A stretch of 64,000 nt of DNA from Pisolithus tinctorius (taxonomy: Eukaryota; Basidiomycota; Agaricomycetes; Boletales; Pisolithaceae): assembly GCA_024663395.1 (NCBI GenBank), contig JANFAH010000002.1, positions 4,340,001 through 4,404,000 on the forward strand. Direction: 5' to 3'. Shown piece after piece: positions 18,763 through 35,806 of this stretch. Each line of letters begins with the position of its first letter. Positions within the stretch are counted from its first letter, which is position 1. The position numbers and the translations under genes are program-made. The notes beneath the pieces are model-generated. The model was given only the letters and a program-made list of their open reading frames with translations, was not told the origin of the DNA and did no database searches.

Positions 18763-21755
18763 ATGTCTCAGCCGAAAGAAATCGGCACCCTCGTCGTCGT
18801 GGTGCTGAAGGCGCGCCACCTCCACCAACCTTCATTTTACAAGCAAGACCCCTATGCCCAGGTGACTCTCTGCGGTCAGACAGAGAAGACCAACGTCGCT
18901 CCGAAAGGCGGTCAGCACCCGGAATGGGACGATGAATTCCGGTTCCCTGTCTATGCAGATCCTGGGAAGGATAGAGCAAACAGAACGTTGGAGGTAGCTT
19001 GCTACAAGCAGGAGTCCAAGGCGGAGGATGTACTTCTCGGGAAGGGCACGGTGGATATCGAGGAAACACTCAAAACTGGCGAGTTTGATGGTGCGCATTG
19101 TACCTGATGTTGATCCCACTTGCTCTGCTAATGAGCATGATCGTCTCAGATTGGGTCCAATTGGAGACGTCGGCTGGGGCAAGAGGCGAATTATATCTTG
19201 AGATGACGTTCTACGCAAATTCACCACCACCTCCCACCCGTCGTCCAACTAAGCTTACACCTGACCGGCTAACGAGACCAGCCTCCCACTTCACCTTACG
19301 AGATCGATATGTTAACTCATCCATCAACTTGCCCGCTCCGCAGACCGATGCACCCCTGTCCGGCCGACCGCCCCTTTCTGGACCAAGGGAAAGGACATCG
19401 AGCCAACCACCACCCCCTTCATTGCCAGCATCCTTGCATCCTCAAATGAACCCATCATCGCAGCAATCATCGGGTAATGCCATGCAGCCACTCGTTCCAA
19501 AGCCAAAGCAGAAGGACGAGCTGCCTCCTCTTCCAGAAGACCAGAACAATAACAAACCCATGGGAAAGAAGCCTGGACATGTTCCCACTATCCTCCGCCC
19601 TGGACGCGGAGGGCGGCCATCACAAGCTTTTGGACAGGATTCTCGGCGACTCTCTGGCACCACTACTGTATCATCTCTGGACACTGACACAACTCATCCT
19701 CATCGCAAGCCAACACCTGCACAGACTCCTGTGCCTTTTTCACCAGCATCGACACTGCAGACACCTGCGCAGGAACATCATGGAAGACCACCTCCAGCGA
19801 TATTTATCCAAGAATCTGGCGAGGATGACATTCCTTCTTTCCCTCTTCCCATTCCATCGGTACAGTCACCGGATGCATCTCACGCGCAGGGAGCACCATT
19901 CCAAGGGTACGACCAGCATAACACTCAGGCACACTTCCAATCATACAACCAATCACCGCCTCAGTCCTATCCTCAATCGCCGCCACCCACTCAGTATTCG
20001 CCTCCAGGGCCTATTCCCCAGTCTCGACCGCTTTCACAGTATTCTCTGTTGAACCAAGCTCCGAAACCTCCTTCGACGCCTCTGCCGCAAGGCTATCCAA
20101 CCACCGGCATGCCATACTTGCCAGGCCCGCAAACTCACTCTTACTCACCATCACCTCAACCTCCGCCTGTTGCATCGCAAAGTCCACCATTTGCGCAGAT
20201 ACCATCATATTCTCTACATGGTCCTCAAGCTCCGGGAACGCCGCAGCCCTACCACCAGCCTCATCCACCTTATCCGCCACCCGCTCCGTCTCCAGCGGCA
20301 ACTCCACAATCTCACTTCCAGGCACAGTCACCACACGCTTCACCACCTATCTCTCATCCACAACCCGTGGCTCAACTATATTATCCCTCCCAACAGACTC
20401 AATCGCAACCACGCTTCACAGTACCGCCCCCGCCACCTCCACCTCCACCACCGCTTCACTCAGTCCCGACACAACAACAACTACAAGCCCAGCAGCCAGC
20501 GTCTCATGCGTCGCCATCGCCCCCGCCACCCCCGCCACCACCACCCTTGCACAACTTGGAGGTATCCTCGTCTCCCACAGGATCTCCACTCCCTGCAAGA
20601 AAACCTCTTGTTTCTCCTCCCCCACCTACCACCACGTCCCCCAAACCTGCAGTCGCATCTCCAACGTGCCAGCCGCCCAGCACGACAACTGAGACTCCCA
20701 GTTCATCGCCTGCCCCACCAGCTGTTCCCCTCCCAGGCGAGCCTCCTGCAACCACTGAAGAGGCAGAGGCACGTGCCCAGGTGGAGTCAGATATAGGACC
20801 AAAGCCAACCGTACGGGACACTGCGTCGAAGATCGATGCTGAAGAGTGGGAGAGGCGAGTAGAGGCGAAAAAGAAAGAGATTGAAGCAGAGGCACGACGG
20901 CGGCGAGAAGAAGAGAGGACGGCAGAGGAAGAGCGCAAACGACAGGAGGAGGAAGAGCGCAAAAGGCAGGAGGAGGAAGAGGAGAAGCGAATAGAGGAGG
21001 AAGCCCGCAGGAGGTTCGAGGATGAAGAGGCACGGAGGAAGCAGGAAGAGGAAAAGGAAAGAATCTTGCAGGCTGAAGCAGAAGCAGAAGCAGAAGCAGA
21101 AGCAGAAGCTCGACGACGCTGGGAGGAAGAGGAGCGTGTCCAGCGTGAAGCTGAAGAGAACCGATTGCGTGAAGAAGAGGAGAGGAAACAACGCGAAGAG
21201 GAAGAACGGAGGCGCCTGGAAGAAGAACGTCAACAACAAGTGGAGGAAGAGGAGCGAAGACAACTGGCTGAACGCAAGCGCAAATTCGAAGAGGAGAGGT
21301 TGAAACGTGAGGAAGAGGAAAAGAAAAGGCAGGAAAAGGTGCGGAAACGCCAAGAAGAACTTAGGAAAGAGGAGGAGCGCAAGCGTCGTCTTGAAGAGGA
21401 AGCCGAGGCCGAGCGTCGATGGCAGGAGGAATTGGCTCGGATTCGGGCACGCGCTGAACAAGAAGCTGCTGATGCAGCCTTTGCTCGTGCTCAATTTGAG
21501 GCTGAGGAGGCTGAACGTCTCAGACAGGAAGAGGCCGATCTTGCAATGGCCCGAGAGGCGCAGGAAGAGGCTGAGCGGGAAGAGAGGCTAGCGAGGGAGA
21601 GGAGACGTCAGGAGGATGCAGACGAAGCAGTTGCTAGGAGGGAACAAGCACATGAGGAGGAGCTGGAGAGGAGAAGACAGCAGGCAAGGCGAAGGGAAAT
21701 CGAAGAGGCAGACAGGGAACTGGCTAGGAGACTAGAGATGGAAATGAACTTATGA
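18763..21755 (+). CDS. C2-domain protein with long proline-rich and charged coiled-coil regions (Inn1/Fic1-like architecture)
   Basis: About 977 residues. Exon 1 is 18763-19090, an intron ends at 19149, and one long exon runs to TGA at 21755. Residues about 8-130 form a C2 domain (GTLVVVVLKARHL, KQDPYAQV, HPEWDDEF), a membrane or protein docking fold. Residues about 135-560 are rich in P, S and Q with poly-proline runs, suited to SH3 binding. Residues about 570-975 are almost entirely E, R, K and A, giving a long coiled coil or single charged helix with an EA dipeptide run near 21075-21105. C2 plus PxxP tails are found in the cytokinesis proteins Inn1 and Fic1, so a septation role is a reasonable guess, not shown here. 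Antisense and shifted frames over this low-complexity region are open but spurious. Confidence 0.85.
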
Positions 21756-22105
21756 GAGTGACTTGTTGACGACTTTTGAACGATGATGCACACCTTATAC
21801 TAATTTTTATTCGTTGTGGGGCGTACCTAACTTGTCTGCCCACCCTTCGCATCGTGTACTACACACTTCTCAATTACAAGACACGTGTCATTTCCCGAAC
21901 GTGAGGATACAACTACAGCGGGAAGCCCATAATAGCCTACAGTAGTAGTAAATATGATTCGTGTCGACTACTAGCAAGAGAAGTACACTAAACAACACAA
22001 TGAAAACAGTGATAGCATGACGTACAACACAAAAAGTAGACCCGACAATAGCATACAAGAACGTAACGGGGTAAGAAAATCCAACTGAATCAGTATGGTA
22101 TCTCA
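21756..22105. other. intergenic between convergent genes
   Basis: Shared 3' region of the C2 gene and the Myb/SANT-like gene. Nothing recognised. Confidence 0.5.
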
Positions 22106-23764
22106 TCAATCCGAAAACAGTTTCTTGAGGTAATCCACCGCTGCCTGACGCACCGAACCATCGACTACGGGATTATTCAAGAGTTCAGTGGCAAGCTGTG
22201 CTCGCTGCTTCATCTTGACAGATTCCTTGTTATGTTCCCATTCCGCTTGTTCACGTTCCGATCGCAGTCGTTCCATCTCTCGTCGGGCCGCACTCTCTTT
22301 CTCTTCCCGTTCTTCACGCCGTCGCAAATACTCCAGCTTTAGCTTGCTGTGTTGGGCCTGGGCCTGAAGGAGTTGCAAACAAGCAGCTAGCATAGATTGA
22401 GGCACGGTAACAGCAGGGACAGGTGACGGATCCACTGCCTGTGATTGCATAGCTGTTACATTAGAGGCAAGTGTTCGACTACACGTGCTGGATGGCCGGG
22501 TTTCAGGGACGATAATGTCGGGGATGGCTGATGCGAGAGGACCAATTGACTGAGGATGGGCGAAAGTACGTGCAAGAGGCTGTACCGGTATACTTGGTGG
22601 GTTCGGTGTTGCATCCACCATATCCGACAGGCGGTCATCGTCATCCAGATCATCGGTACCCATGGGTAACCCGATGCCTGATCCGCTCTGCCGACTCCCC
22701 GACGGGCGGGTGGTAGCCGGATCGTCATTCCATCTAAACCAGGTCAATCAGTATGCGCGGAACTACTCCAAAGAATCCCACCTCTTGCAGAACAGGTCAT
22801 ACCAACCCGTTCGATGCCAATGATCGATAGTTCGAGCATTGATGTTGCCGATGTCACAACCCCCTTTCCGGGCGAGTTGTATACGACGTTCGTACTCCCG
22901 CAGCCTGTCACTCTCGTTTACTCCATTCACCGGAGGGTTACCCGCCCTCCCATGAAACGTTTCAAAAGCATGGATGGACTTGAACAAATTAAAATTGCGC
23001 TCGTAGCAGCCTTTAAGTGCTTGATACGTCTTCTTTCCGCCGAAAACCTCAGCAGCGCACTGTCACTTATTGTCAAGACGTTGCTCCACTCCCCCCAAAA
23101 AGCAGAAAGAACTCGAAGAGAAGAAGAAGCCTACCTTGCGAAAGCATGAATTTTTAGCAGTGCGAAGGGTATTCCAATGTTCGTCTTCTCCATCCCCCAT
23201 AAGCCACTTGAACAGCTCAGTCTTTTCTTCCTCAGTCCAATGTTTCGAACCATGGTTTGGATCGTTCTCGGCAAAATCTCCCCCCAAATCTTCGATGACG
23301 TCCCTCCGCCGTTTCCCAATTTGGGTATTTGATGATGATAAGGTGTTGGGACCATCATGAACGTGTTTTCGCTTTACTCCGTTGATGGCGGCGGAAGTCG
23401 AACTACCGTCATTGCTAGCATTATTATTATTATTGGCTAACGCAACTGCAAAATCATGGATGGCTTGGTGTGGAGAGTTCGACGTCACAGCTGGATTGGG
23501 TCGTGCGTTCCCGTTCGCATCGATGAGCGTCGGCGGTGAGTCTGTTAACCTATACGGACTTTCGTGGATTAATGTGGGTCGTGCCGAACTCAGTCCTGGC
23601 GTGAGGTGTGATCCGAGTGCCTGGTTCAAACTCTGTAGTGAAGGGAAGAGATGATGCGATGATGCGATGAGAGTTGGTATTAGTGTGCAATCCTGGGTTA
23701 CTGTGCTCACATTACCGATGGTGCCTTGAAGCGTCGGATCTCGTGGAAGGTGACTGAAAGCCAT
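22106..23764 (-). CDS. Myb/SANT-like DNA-binding domain protein
   Basis: Start chosen at ATG 23764 (MAFSHLPRDP); the frame is open a little further upstream but has no ATG. An intron with GTGAGC donor follows codon 18. A low-complexity N/S-rich stretch and a basic motif (KRKHVHD, GKRRRD) precede the domain (HWTEEEKTELFKWLMG, then after an intron a FGGKKTYQALKGCYERN stretch), with the spaced aromatic residues of Myb/SANT-like folds. Then come an acidic linker (DDLDDDDRLSD) and a C-terminal charged helix (about 22370-22200) ending KKLFSD. This layout is common in Agaricomycete genomes, in proteins usually described as hypothetical transcription factors or domesticated transposon-related proteins. 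Nuclear location is likely; targets unknown. Confidence 0.75.
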
Positions 23765-24222
23765 GCTGGGATCACTACACAGCAGGCAAGAGGGCGTAAG
23801 ATGTGGCACCGACTCGAACGCCGCCCCTCATACTGGCCTAGAGATGGCGAACGTTTCGAAAGGTGCTTACCCGTGTGCTTGCGAATTATCCATCCAGGGC
23901 GGGGATTGTGTTCTCTCCAGCCTCGAACTGCAATGAACCAGCCGTGAACCGCTCGCGTTCGATGTGGCTCGCTCGTAAGACACACAGACCAGGTGGCAGC
24001 GCGGCAGCTGAGGACAAACACCGACAAACACATAGCTCGCCCGTTCGTTCCAGTTCGCTCCTCGATCTGCAGCCTTTGATTCGAAATCTCGTAAGAATGT
24101 AGACTACAGTAAGAGAAAGAAAAAAAACCCTGGTAACCTAATAATGGATGTGACAATAATTACAGAGAGCTATATGAGTATGAGTACACAATGCCGTTGG
24201 AACGTCCTCTCCCCCTCCCCAT
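23765..24222. other. intergenic, nothing recognised
   Basis: Spacer between the start of the Myb/SANT-like gene and the 3' end of the MYST gene. Open frames here lack any family signal. Confidence 0.5.
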
Positions 24223-28303
<4,081 letters not shown>

Positions 28304-28934
28304 GTTGCGAAGCTTTGAATGTGGACCCCGTCGAGAAGCGCTGACCGTTGTGAGCTGAGACTTGGAGCTGGGCGCAGTCGACGTCCCCACCGAGCGACTG
28401 CCTCAGCTTGTTTCCGTCACGGCCGAGCGTGACGTGCCCACAGGAAAAGTCCCAGGTCACAATTCCGGACTAAAAAACGTTTTTTCTGCCACAAACTTAG
28501 GCGACTCCACTCTGAGTCTCTGATAGAGTCTTACTAGTGCCCTAGAGAACACAGTGGTACGCATGTATGGTCGTGAGTTGTACATATGACAGAGAGTTGG
28601 GAATGTAAGGCTGTGACCACTGTTCGCCGGATTGGGATGTCACGCTGTGATGGCGCGGACTCGACTGAGGACCAGCTGACCAGTGCTGGACTGGCAGGGA
28701 AGAGGGCACCCAATTCTTATTAGAAAATGCGTTGAGACAGCTGGCAGGGCTGGGAGGGTGTTGGGATCCAAACAACAGCCAACAAACCAGCACTTCACCC
28801 GTGTTGCCATCTGACTGACAGAACTGAGCGGGCCCGTTGGGACTACTTTAGCAGGGCCACGGTGCTGGCTTTCAATCTCGTTTGCTTTCCTTCGTCCCAC
28901 TCCACCACCACCACCACCACCACCACCACCAGCG
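28304..28934. other. divergent promoter region with a CCA microsatellite
   Basis: Spacer between the MYST gene (minus) and the LAMMER kinase (plus). It holds a (CCA)n run of about 10 units at 28902-28931, just before the kinase ATG, probably in the 5' leader. Confidence 0.6.
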
Positions 28935-30937
28935 ATGCAAGCTGCCGTCGTCGTTCAGCATCCCCACTTGCCTCCCCCAATCCTCACCCAATATCATCTC
29001 CCATCGCTTAGTTCTCCTCTCACAACCAACTCAACCATCATGCCCACACCCCCAGTCATCTCTCGCAAGAGAAAGCGAGTCCACCAGTACACAGTCAGCT
29101 ACAGCGAAGTCCAAGAAGTAGACAACGAAGGTCGACTCCGCGAAGTAATCGTCATTGACGATACTCCACCCCCATCAACCATATCTCCCGCAACAACCCA
29201 CACCAACGCTTATTCCGCTTCTTACCAGCCCCCCTTGTACTCCGCTCCAATCAGAACTAGAGCCCGCGCCGCCGCAGAGGCAATGGCCCTGTCCGCGAGC
29301 ACATCTTCTGCCGCCCCAGTGGCCCCAGCGCCAAAAAAGAGGAAGCGAGACCCGGCAGATGATCCTCGTGGGACTCTGACAAAGAGACCTGCTCCCGGCT
29401 TGCAACAACAGGCCGCCCTACCCTCCACTAAGTCATGGGCAAGCGGCAGCGGCCCTGCCGCTCTGGACGTACGTAATCTCATTTCTTAGCCATCAACTTC
29501 TCTTAAGATGCTTATCCTCGTGTCTATCTGCACCATCATCAGACATCCAACGGCGTTGTTCCATGTGACGATAAGGAGGGTCACTACATCATCGTCGCAG
29601 ATGACATAATCCATAACCGATGTAGGTTCGCTTTCTCCTCTCTTCATCCTCATTCGTTGAGCCGCTCCACAGATCGCACCGTTCGTCTCTTGGGTCAAGG
29701 GACCTTCGGCAAAGTTGTAGAAGCCGTCGACATCCAGACCCATAACAGAGTTGCTATTAAAATCATCCGTGCTATCCCCAAGTATCGTGACGCTAGCAAG
29801 ATCGAAATCCGTGTCCTCCAGAAACTCAAGGAGAAGGATCCCACAAATGTTCAGTACGTCTTTTCTCAGAGCGCTTCCATGGGCCCTTTCCTCACGGCGC
29901 TTTGTCAGCAAATGCATTCATCTACTGCATTGGTTTGACCACCGGAACCACATTTGCCTAGTATCGGAACTTTTAGGCATGTGCGTGTATGACTTTCTGA
30001 AAGAGAACGAATTCGCCCCCTTCCCGCGACATCACATACAATCCTTCGCTCGGCAATTACTCGGCAGCGTGGCTTGTGGGTCATTCTCACCTCCCGTTGT
30101 CTCTATTTCTGATGTCGTTCGGTGCAGTTCTTCACGACCTCCACCTAATTCATACCGACCTGAAACCTGAGAACATCTTACTTGTCAATAATGAGTATAG
30201 ACTCGCAGTCGTTCCTGTGCCTGGCAAGGTTCGCATCATACCGCTTATGCATATGCTGACGTACTAACCGCGCCCGTAGCGCAATGCGCCTCCACGGACC
30301 AAACGGATACTTCAGTCTACCGACATACGCCTTATTGATTTCGGTTCTGCAACATTCGAAGAAGAGTACCACTCCACAGTTGTGTCAACGCGGCATTACC
30401 GAGCACCCGAAATCATTCTTGGTATGAGCGTTCTTTCATGGGTCCTTGTGCGGCGTTGTTAAACCTGCGCACAGGCTTGGGCTGGTCATACCCATGTGAC
30501 GCATACTCTTTGGGTTGCATCCTTGTGGAATTCTACACAGGTGTTGCCCTCTACCAGACACATGATAATCTCGAACATCTGGCCATGATGGAGATGGTCA
30601 TGGGGAAGATGCCTGAGCGCTTCGCTCGTGCGGGTGCGCGCTCAAAGCCAGAATTCTTTAAGGAGGGCGCACGACTAGACTGGCCTAAGCCCAAGGCCTC
30701 ACGCCAAAGTAAGAAGGACGTCCGTGCCACACGGCCCCTCCAGGTAACGTCTATGATGTATCGATGACGCAGGATCTCATGCATAGGCAGGATGTTATAC
30801 CACCTACCGATCATATGAATCGGCAGTTTTTGGACCTTGTACGGCGATTACTTGCCTTCGATCCTGCACAACGGATAACAGTCCGTGATGCTCTCCACCA
30901 CCCATACTTTTCCCTTCAGATTCCAGAAGAGCTGTAG
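28935..30937 (+). CDS. LAMMER (CLK-type) dual-specificity protein kinase
   Basis: Start ATG 28935; stop TAG 30935-30937; about nine exons. The N-terminal ~190 residues are disordered with basic motifs ([14 protein letters not shown]). The kinase domain begins [17 protein letters not shown] (glycine loop), then VAIKII (catalytic Lys), [11 protein letters not shown] (catalytic loop; T replaces the usual C/R before D), LIDFGSATF (DFG), [13 protein letters not shown], and the family hallmark [11 protein letters not shown] near 30570, matching the EHLAMMER signature. LAMMER kinases phosphorylate SR splicing factors and control growth and stress responses in yeasts (Kns1, Lkh1). All splice phases I checked agree. 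An alternative ATG at 29040 lies in the same N-terminal exon. Confidence 0.9.
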
Positions 30938-32092
30938 CCCACATCACACAGGTTATCTATCATTTCTTGTTTGTAGATCACGCTTTGAACAGTTCCTCTC
31001 ATCCCCCAACTCGCCCTCACACTCATTCTGTTCACTACTTGTTAATCTCCGGGTTGCCCCCCTCACTCCCATCGTTTTCTACATGTCGTCGGAAGTGCTA
31101 TTATATTCGGTCTAGGGCCTTGTAACAACTCCAAATCATCCGCATCGTCGTTGCAGCGCTATGTCTGATTCTAGCTTCCTTTGTTCCCCACAACAGTCCA
31201 CACCACCCAGCGAGTGCAGTAATTTTTTACTCATCTCATGTTCTTCAAGCAGTAACATACATATTCCCTTGTGCACGTTGCACACAAGACCATCCTGGCC
31301 TGTTTCCTACCACTGTAATATGCCACTCCTATTTTCTGCGTAGGCGGTCGGACATGGCAAGAATGATGGTAACTGGGATAACTGGTCGCCACAGCGTGGA
31401 AACTGCTTTGCCTGGGAAGATACATTCATACAAGTAACGAGTGGTGTGCCATCGCCTCCCCCCGTGACGCGCGGAACGAACACTAATGTACTCCGTGTGG
31501 CACCGGAAGCAAAACAGGTATGTATGAACGTGTACCTCCGGTTCAACTTGGGAGTGGTTGTGTGACTATTTCCAGATAAAGAACGCTACCCAAACGCATC
31601 GCAAAGCCGACGGGTCTCTTTGAAGGGTCAAACCACTCTGGTGGGGCTTAAAATTGAACAACATTACCCTAAAGGGTTCTGGCGGCCGTCACAAGGCTAA
31701 TAATACAGGTACGAACGGGGACTCCCGCGACTTGTCACCCACAAAAGCTGGATCTGGAACTATGTATCCAATGGAAGCCGCCTACTTACCTGGAACTGTC
31801 CCTGTTTCATGCAGTTTCGACACATGTCCCCTAGAAGACATGTAAACTCAGCGGCAACTATCTGCTGACGTTAAGGACATTATTCATCTGTGAAGAGGTA
31901 TGTGTGCTGAACAGATTGCCTTGGGACCAGCGTCAACGGGTATGTCACGCGGGTATCTCAAGGCCAACGAGAGTGAACGGCCTTGAATAGGTATCCGAAC
32001 CTTCACTATCTACTGCTGACCTTCTTCCCACCACAGTACTGACCACAGCACTTGAAGCGACCCGAAACCCCACTAGCTCAAATGAATATCAT
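30938..32092 (+). other. intergenic with an unassigned open segment (31344-31617)
   Basis: Mostly non-coding. One stretch from 31344 reads open for about 58 codons with a protein-like composition (NDGNWDNWSPQRGN, CFAWEDTFIQ). It could be joined by a good 57-nt intron (GTATGT to TTCCAG, near 31520-31575) to a short last exon ending in TGA. No start codon or family recognised; possibly a gene remnant. Confidence 0.35.
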
Positions 32093-32698
32093 TTATTGGA
32101 CCGGTTCAAGTCTTGCACAATCTGGTCATATAATCTCACACTTGGATTACAGGATATAATTCCATTAGTAGCCATAACGCGAGTGAACTTGTTGTGTAGT
32201 TGTTAACAATCATGTTAAAAAATAAAAACAAAAACAAATTCAGGCTAGTACAGCTCAGAGAGTGCTTACCGTGATTCTTAGCTTTCTGCTTGTCGAGGTA
32301 GTCCAAGCCTTCGGTTTCAAACTCACGGTCGATGAACGCGCCAGCGAAACCGGCCCTAATGTTACTGTTAAGCACAGAGAACAAGCTACATGATACCTGG
32401 CCCAAACGTACAAGAGCTCCTTGGCTGTCGCGTGGTTGTCGGGTTCACCGTTCTTGGCCTTATGGTTCTCGTACGCTTTAACGGCCTGCGTACACGTAGA
32501 GGAGGAAGCACTGGGTTATCAGTTTATCGTACGAGATCGGTCATAGTAAAACAGCTCATGTGAAAGTTTAGCCCCGTGCTTTTGAAGTTCTGCGCTGTAG
32601 TTCTGCATGCACAACTTGAGCAACATAGAGATATTATCAGGGGGCAGAGCGACGCTCACGTCGTTGTATTGGCACTCGTGTTCATGATGATGACCCAT
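32093..32698 (-). CDS. CipC-like small stress-response protein, paralog A
   Basis: CipC (concanamycin-induced protein C) family: small cytosolic fungal proteins of unknown biochemistry, often strongly induced by stress, antibiotics or during infection and symbiosis. ATG 32698 opens with a His-rich MGHHHEHEC. A 42-nt intron joins LSHEL to the AVKAYENH exon, a second runs from donor GTACGT to CATTAG, and then comes the family core AGFAGAFIDRE, ETEGLDYLDKQKAKNH. The last exon is uncertain (TAA about 32093). The 5' region is interrupted by a transposon whose edge lies 58 bp upstream of the ATG, which may have changed its promoter. Two more paralogs follow in the same orientation. Confidence 0.75.
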
Positions 32699-32756
32699 AT
32701 TTGCTTGATACTTTGTTAGGATGAATGAGGATGTGATATATGTATAACCTACGGAC

Positions 32757-34644
32757 TATGGAAAGCCGGACAATCATGCTCGAATAAGGAAAGTCGAACG
32801 GCAAAATGCCCAACTCAAAATGGAAATGGCCGATGGCGGACCTCGATCACTCCAAGTACGTTTTTTTTTTTTGCCATCATCGTAATGAAAAATGAAAAAA
32901 CACGTTTGTCGAAGTACTTTTTTTTTTTGCCATCGTCATAATGAAAAATGAAAAAATACATTTGTCAAAGTACTTTTTTTTTTTGGCCATCGTCATATTG
33001 AAAAATGAAAAAATACATTTGTCAAAGTACTTTTTTTTTTTGGCCATCGTCGAATTGAAAAAAAAGCTCATCAACCTAATGACAGCTTTGTACGTATGGG
33101 TCAAATGGAATAGTATCAGCAGCCAATGAAAAGTATGTAGTAGATTTCGTAGCCCTAGGTAAAGAATTCACAGACTCGCCTCTGGCTAAGCTGAAACCCG
33201 TCTATTGTTTTTGTATAATAAAAAGTTGTATGCACATGTATTGCTGGGTGCTGACTAAGCATGCAAAAATGAGTACTACGAGGCAAAAATGCAGTAATCC
33301 TAAGTCAGAAAGCAAAGCAACAGAAATAAAATATACCATTCGGAAGGCCACGTCGAGTAGTACCATAATCTGAAAAATCGAGAAGTAGGACAGCGAAACG
33401 GGCGAGCTATAGCGTACGCACCGGTGAGGTATCACCTGGGGGAGGGAGAGGGGAGACCCTCCAGTGACAACAGCTGGGGGGATCAACACCAAATTATGGC
33501 AGATGGTAGGGAACCCGCAGACGTACACCAGAAACAGGAACCGCGCCATCTCGACCACCCAGTCCAGAACTATACCCAAAGTTGCCTCACGACCCCTGAA
33601 TACAAAAACAGGCATATATCGACAGTGGCTGCGCGGAAACGGATGAAAAATGTATCCCCAGGAAGGGCAAAGCGAGGGGAAGAAACATCCAAAAAAGCGA
33701 GAGGAACGGCGGAGAAACGCGTGAGATACGATCTCAAGTCCTCAAAGGTGGGGGCAGGAGAGTCGCCTGAACGACAACGGCTGGGGGGATCAACAAAAAA
33801 CACTGGGAGATCGTAGGGAACACCTCTAAGAATGCAGAAAAAAGGGAACCGCACTAACCTGACCACCCAGTCACGAGGTATACACAAAAGCAACGCACAG
33901 CATTCCTAGCACAAAAACGGTCATATCTCTATAACAACCGCACGGAATTGGATGAATGAGGCGTCCCCAACGATGTCGGAGTGAGGGAAACAAAGGACCC
34001 CGAAAGGCGAGAGAAACGGCATAGCAACACGCGAGATACAACGACGAGACCTCAAGGGTGGGCCTTCCCACAAATATGCAGATAACCCTGGAACTGCTTG
34101 GCCTGTCAGGAAGATCCTACGATCAACAGGAAGCTATCGCGATCCTGCAAAAAAGCGAGAGATGTAGCATAACTTACACCTATTATATTTATGGCATACA
34201 CATGGAGTGCATCACTGGTAATAGTTTTTTTTACAGCCTCGTCCGCACCCACCTGCGCTTCGCTGACATTCCTAATTTGGAATACCGCCAGTATGTCACG
34301 TGACGTCACGTGATATGTCGGGGGGCGGTTGAGCTAGGACAGGTCTGTTGCTGAGGGGAACTTCTTGTTGGCTATGATAAGGAGACGGCATTGACACTGC
34401 AATTATAGATACGTAGGAAATGCAGTCACAAGTTTGACAAAGGTGTTTTTTCTTTTTTCATTATGACGATGGCAAAAAAAAAAGTACTTCGACAAACGTG
34501 TTTTTTCATTTTTCATTACGACGATGGCAAAAAAAAAAAAAGTACTTGGAGTGATCGAGGTCCGCCATCGGCCATTTCCATTTTGAGTTGGGCATTTTGC
34601 CGTTGGACTTTCCTTATTCGAGCATGATTGTCCGGCTTTCCATA
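32757..34644. mobile_element. 1.9-kb foldback-like transposon with long terminal inverted repeats and 6-bp target duplication
   Basis: Both ends read TATGGAAAGCCGGACA inward, and the inverted repeats match for over 200 bp. The element is bounded by the direct repeat ACGGAC (32751-32756 and 34645-34650). Each arm has a unique outer ~105 bp, then tandem ~57-bp subrepeats: four on the left (32862-33063), two on the right (34424-34545). Long inverted repeats with internal tandem subrepeats are the hallmark of foldback elements. The interior holds two diverged ~300-bp copies (about 33425-33750 and 33751-34060) and no transposase-like frame, so it is probably non-autonomous. Confidence 0.9.
32862..33063. 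repeat. tandem ~57-bp subrepeats in the left transposon arm
   Basis: Four units each made of a T-run, GCCATCGTC, AATGAAAAATGAAAAAA and a TTTGTC-AAGTACT block. The mirrored right arm at 34424-34545 has two. Confidence 0.85.
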
Positions 34645-34650
34645 ACGGAC

Positions 34651-35806
34651 GGATGGCAGGGAGAGAGGGGTTTATATGCACGGAGGGAAGCTGGGGCGGT
34701 ACTTATCACATGATCCTCCCTTCTACTGCGGGCCCCCGTTACCGCGCTGGCCACGGCCTTGCAAGGAACTGACCTATTATGCCTTGGTTTGTCGGTTTGA
34801 CATTTGTCCATCAACTATTTGTTGCACACCTCCTTTTTTGTCTTCTTGATACCATATTTGACTCACTGAGTTGAAAACGTGTCATTGATTTCTGTTTAGC
34901 TTGCTGGCTCAAATCTTATCAGATCTTATCGCAAACACTGGCAGATGTAACTATTTTATTCCATAATAACGAACGTTTTTGCACAGCACTTCGGGGAAGG
35001 ACACGGCCGGACCGTCCGGACTCCGGCCTGTTCATTGACCGTAACCCCTATTTTGGGTGCGGACTCTCGGGAAGCCTTCTCAGTACTATTAGCAGTGTAT
35101 CTTTCTCAATTGCGTCATCCCCAGCTCGGGGCGATGCACCCGATCAGCGGAGTAGTAGTTAGGGTCTCCTTAAAGGGATGTGCAAGTATAGACATGCGAT
35201 TGCGTCGATAGGATGTAGAATGGTGTGCGGCCGGCTAGAAGATCTCATTTGGCGCAAACATCGCTCGATCATATACGTACAGTGGGTGCTTGCCCAAGAC
35301 GGACTTGATTTGACTACATACGGTCTACAGTCCCCTGCACGGTGGCCCACTAGGATCGGTGATCTTATCGATCATACTCCACGATAATCTGCTGGCACTT
35401 GTGAGAAAAAATGTCTGTGCTTATCATATTCTGTTAGGCTAGTTCTTCTAAGGGCAAGTGATCTCGTGGACGTTCATGTCCACGGCAGTTAACCTTTCAT
35501 TTCGTCACCTGCTAAGTTGGTATCGCGCCAGATCCCCCGCATCCCGCTTCACGAGATAACTTGCTTCAGGGGAGATTAACCAGAGTACGTCAACGTGATG
35601 CAAGTGTGTCACACAACAATGTTCAGGATGCCTTAGTTGAAATGTTCCACAGTTCGGTGTAACAGTCTAATGTAGAGCTCGATATACAACGCATCTATAA
35701 CATGATGTTGGCTAAATCACTGGTATTCCTTGTCGACGTGTTCGTGAAGACGTTTCTTGGCTGCGATGATTCATAGTTAGCCACCCGGATATCAACAGGG
35801 TGAGGA
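34651..35806. other. intergenic, nothing recognised
   Basis: Between the transposon and CipC paralog B. No coding family or repeat seen. Confidence 0.5.

Noticed and set aside
20787..21494. Long Leu/Phe-rich frame on the minus strand
   Set aside because: It is the antisense shadow of the Glu/Arg/Lys-rich coiled coil of the C2-domain protein.
32877..33129. Repetitive frames rich in MAKKKKYFDK on both strands
   Set aside because: Produced by the homopolymer-rich 57-bp subrepeats of the transposon arm.
33424..33816. Basic 130-codon frame inside the foldback element as a transposase
   Set aside because: No catalytic acidic motif, low complexity, and it spans two diverged internal repeats. Probably a chance frame.
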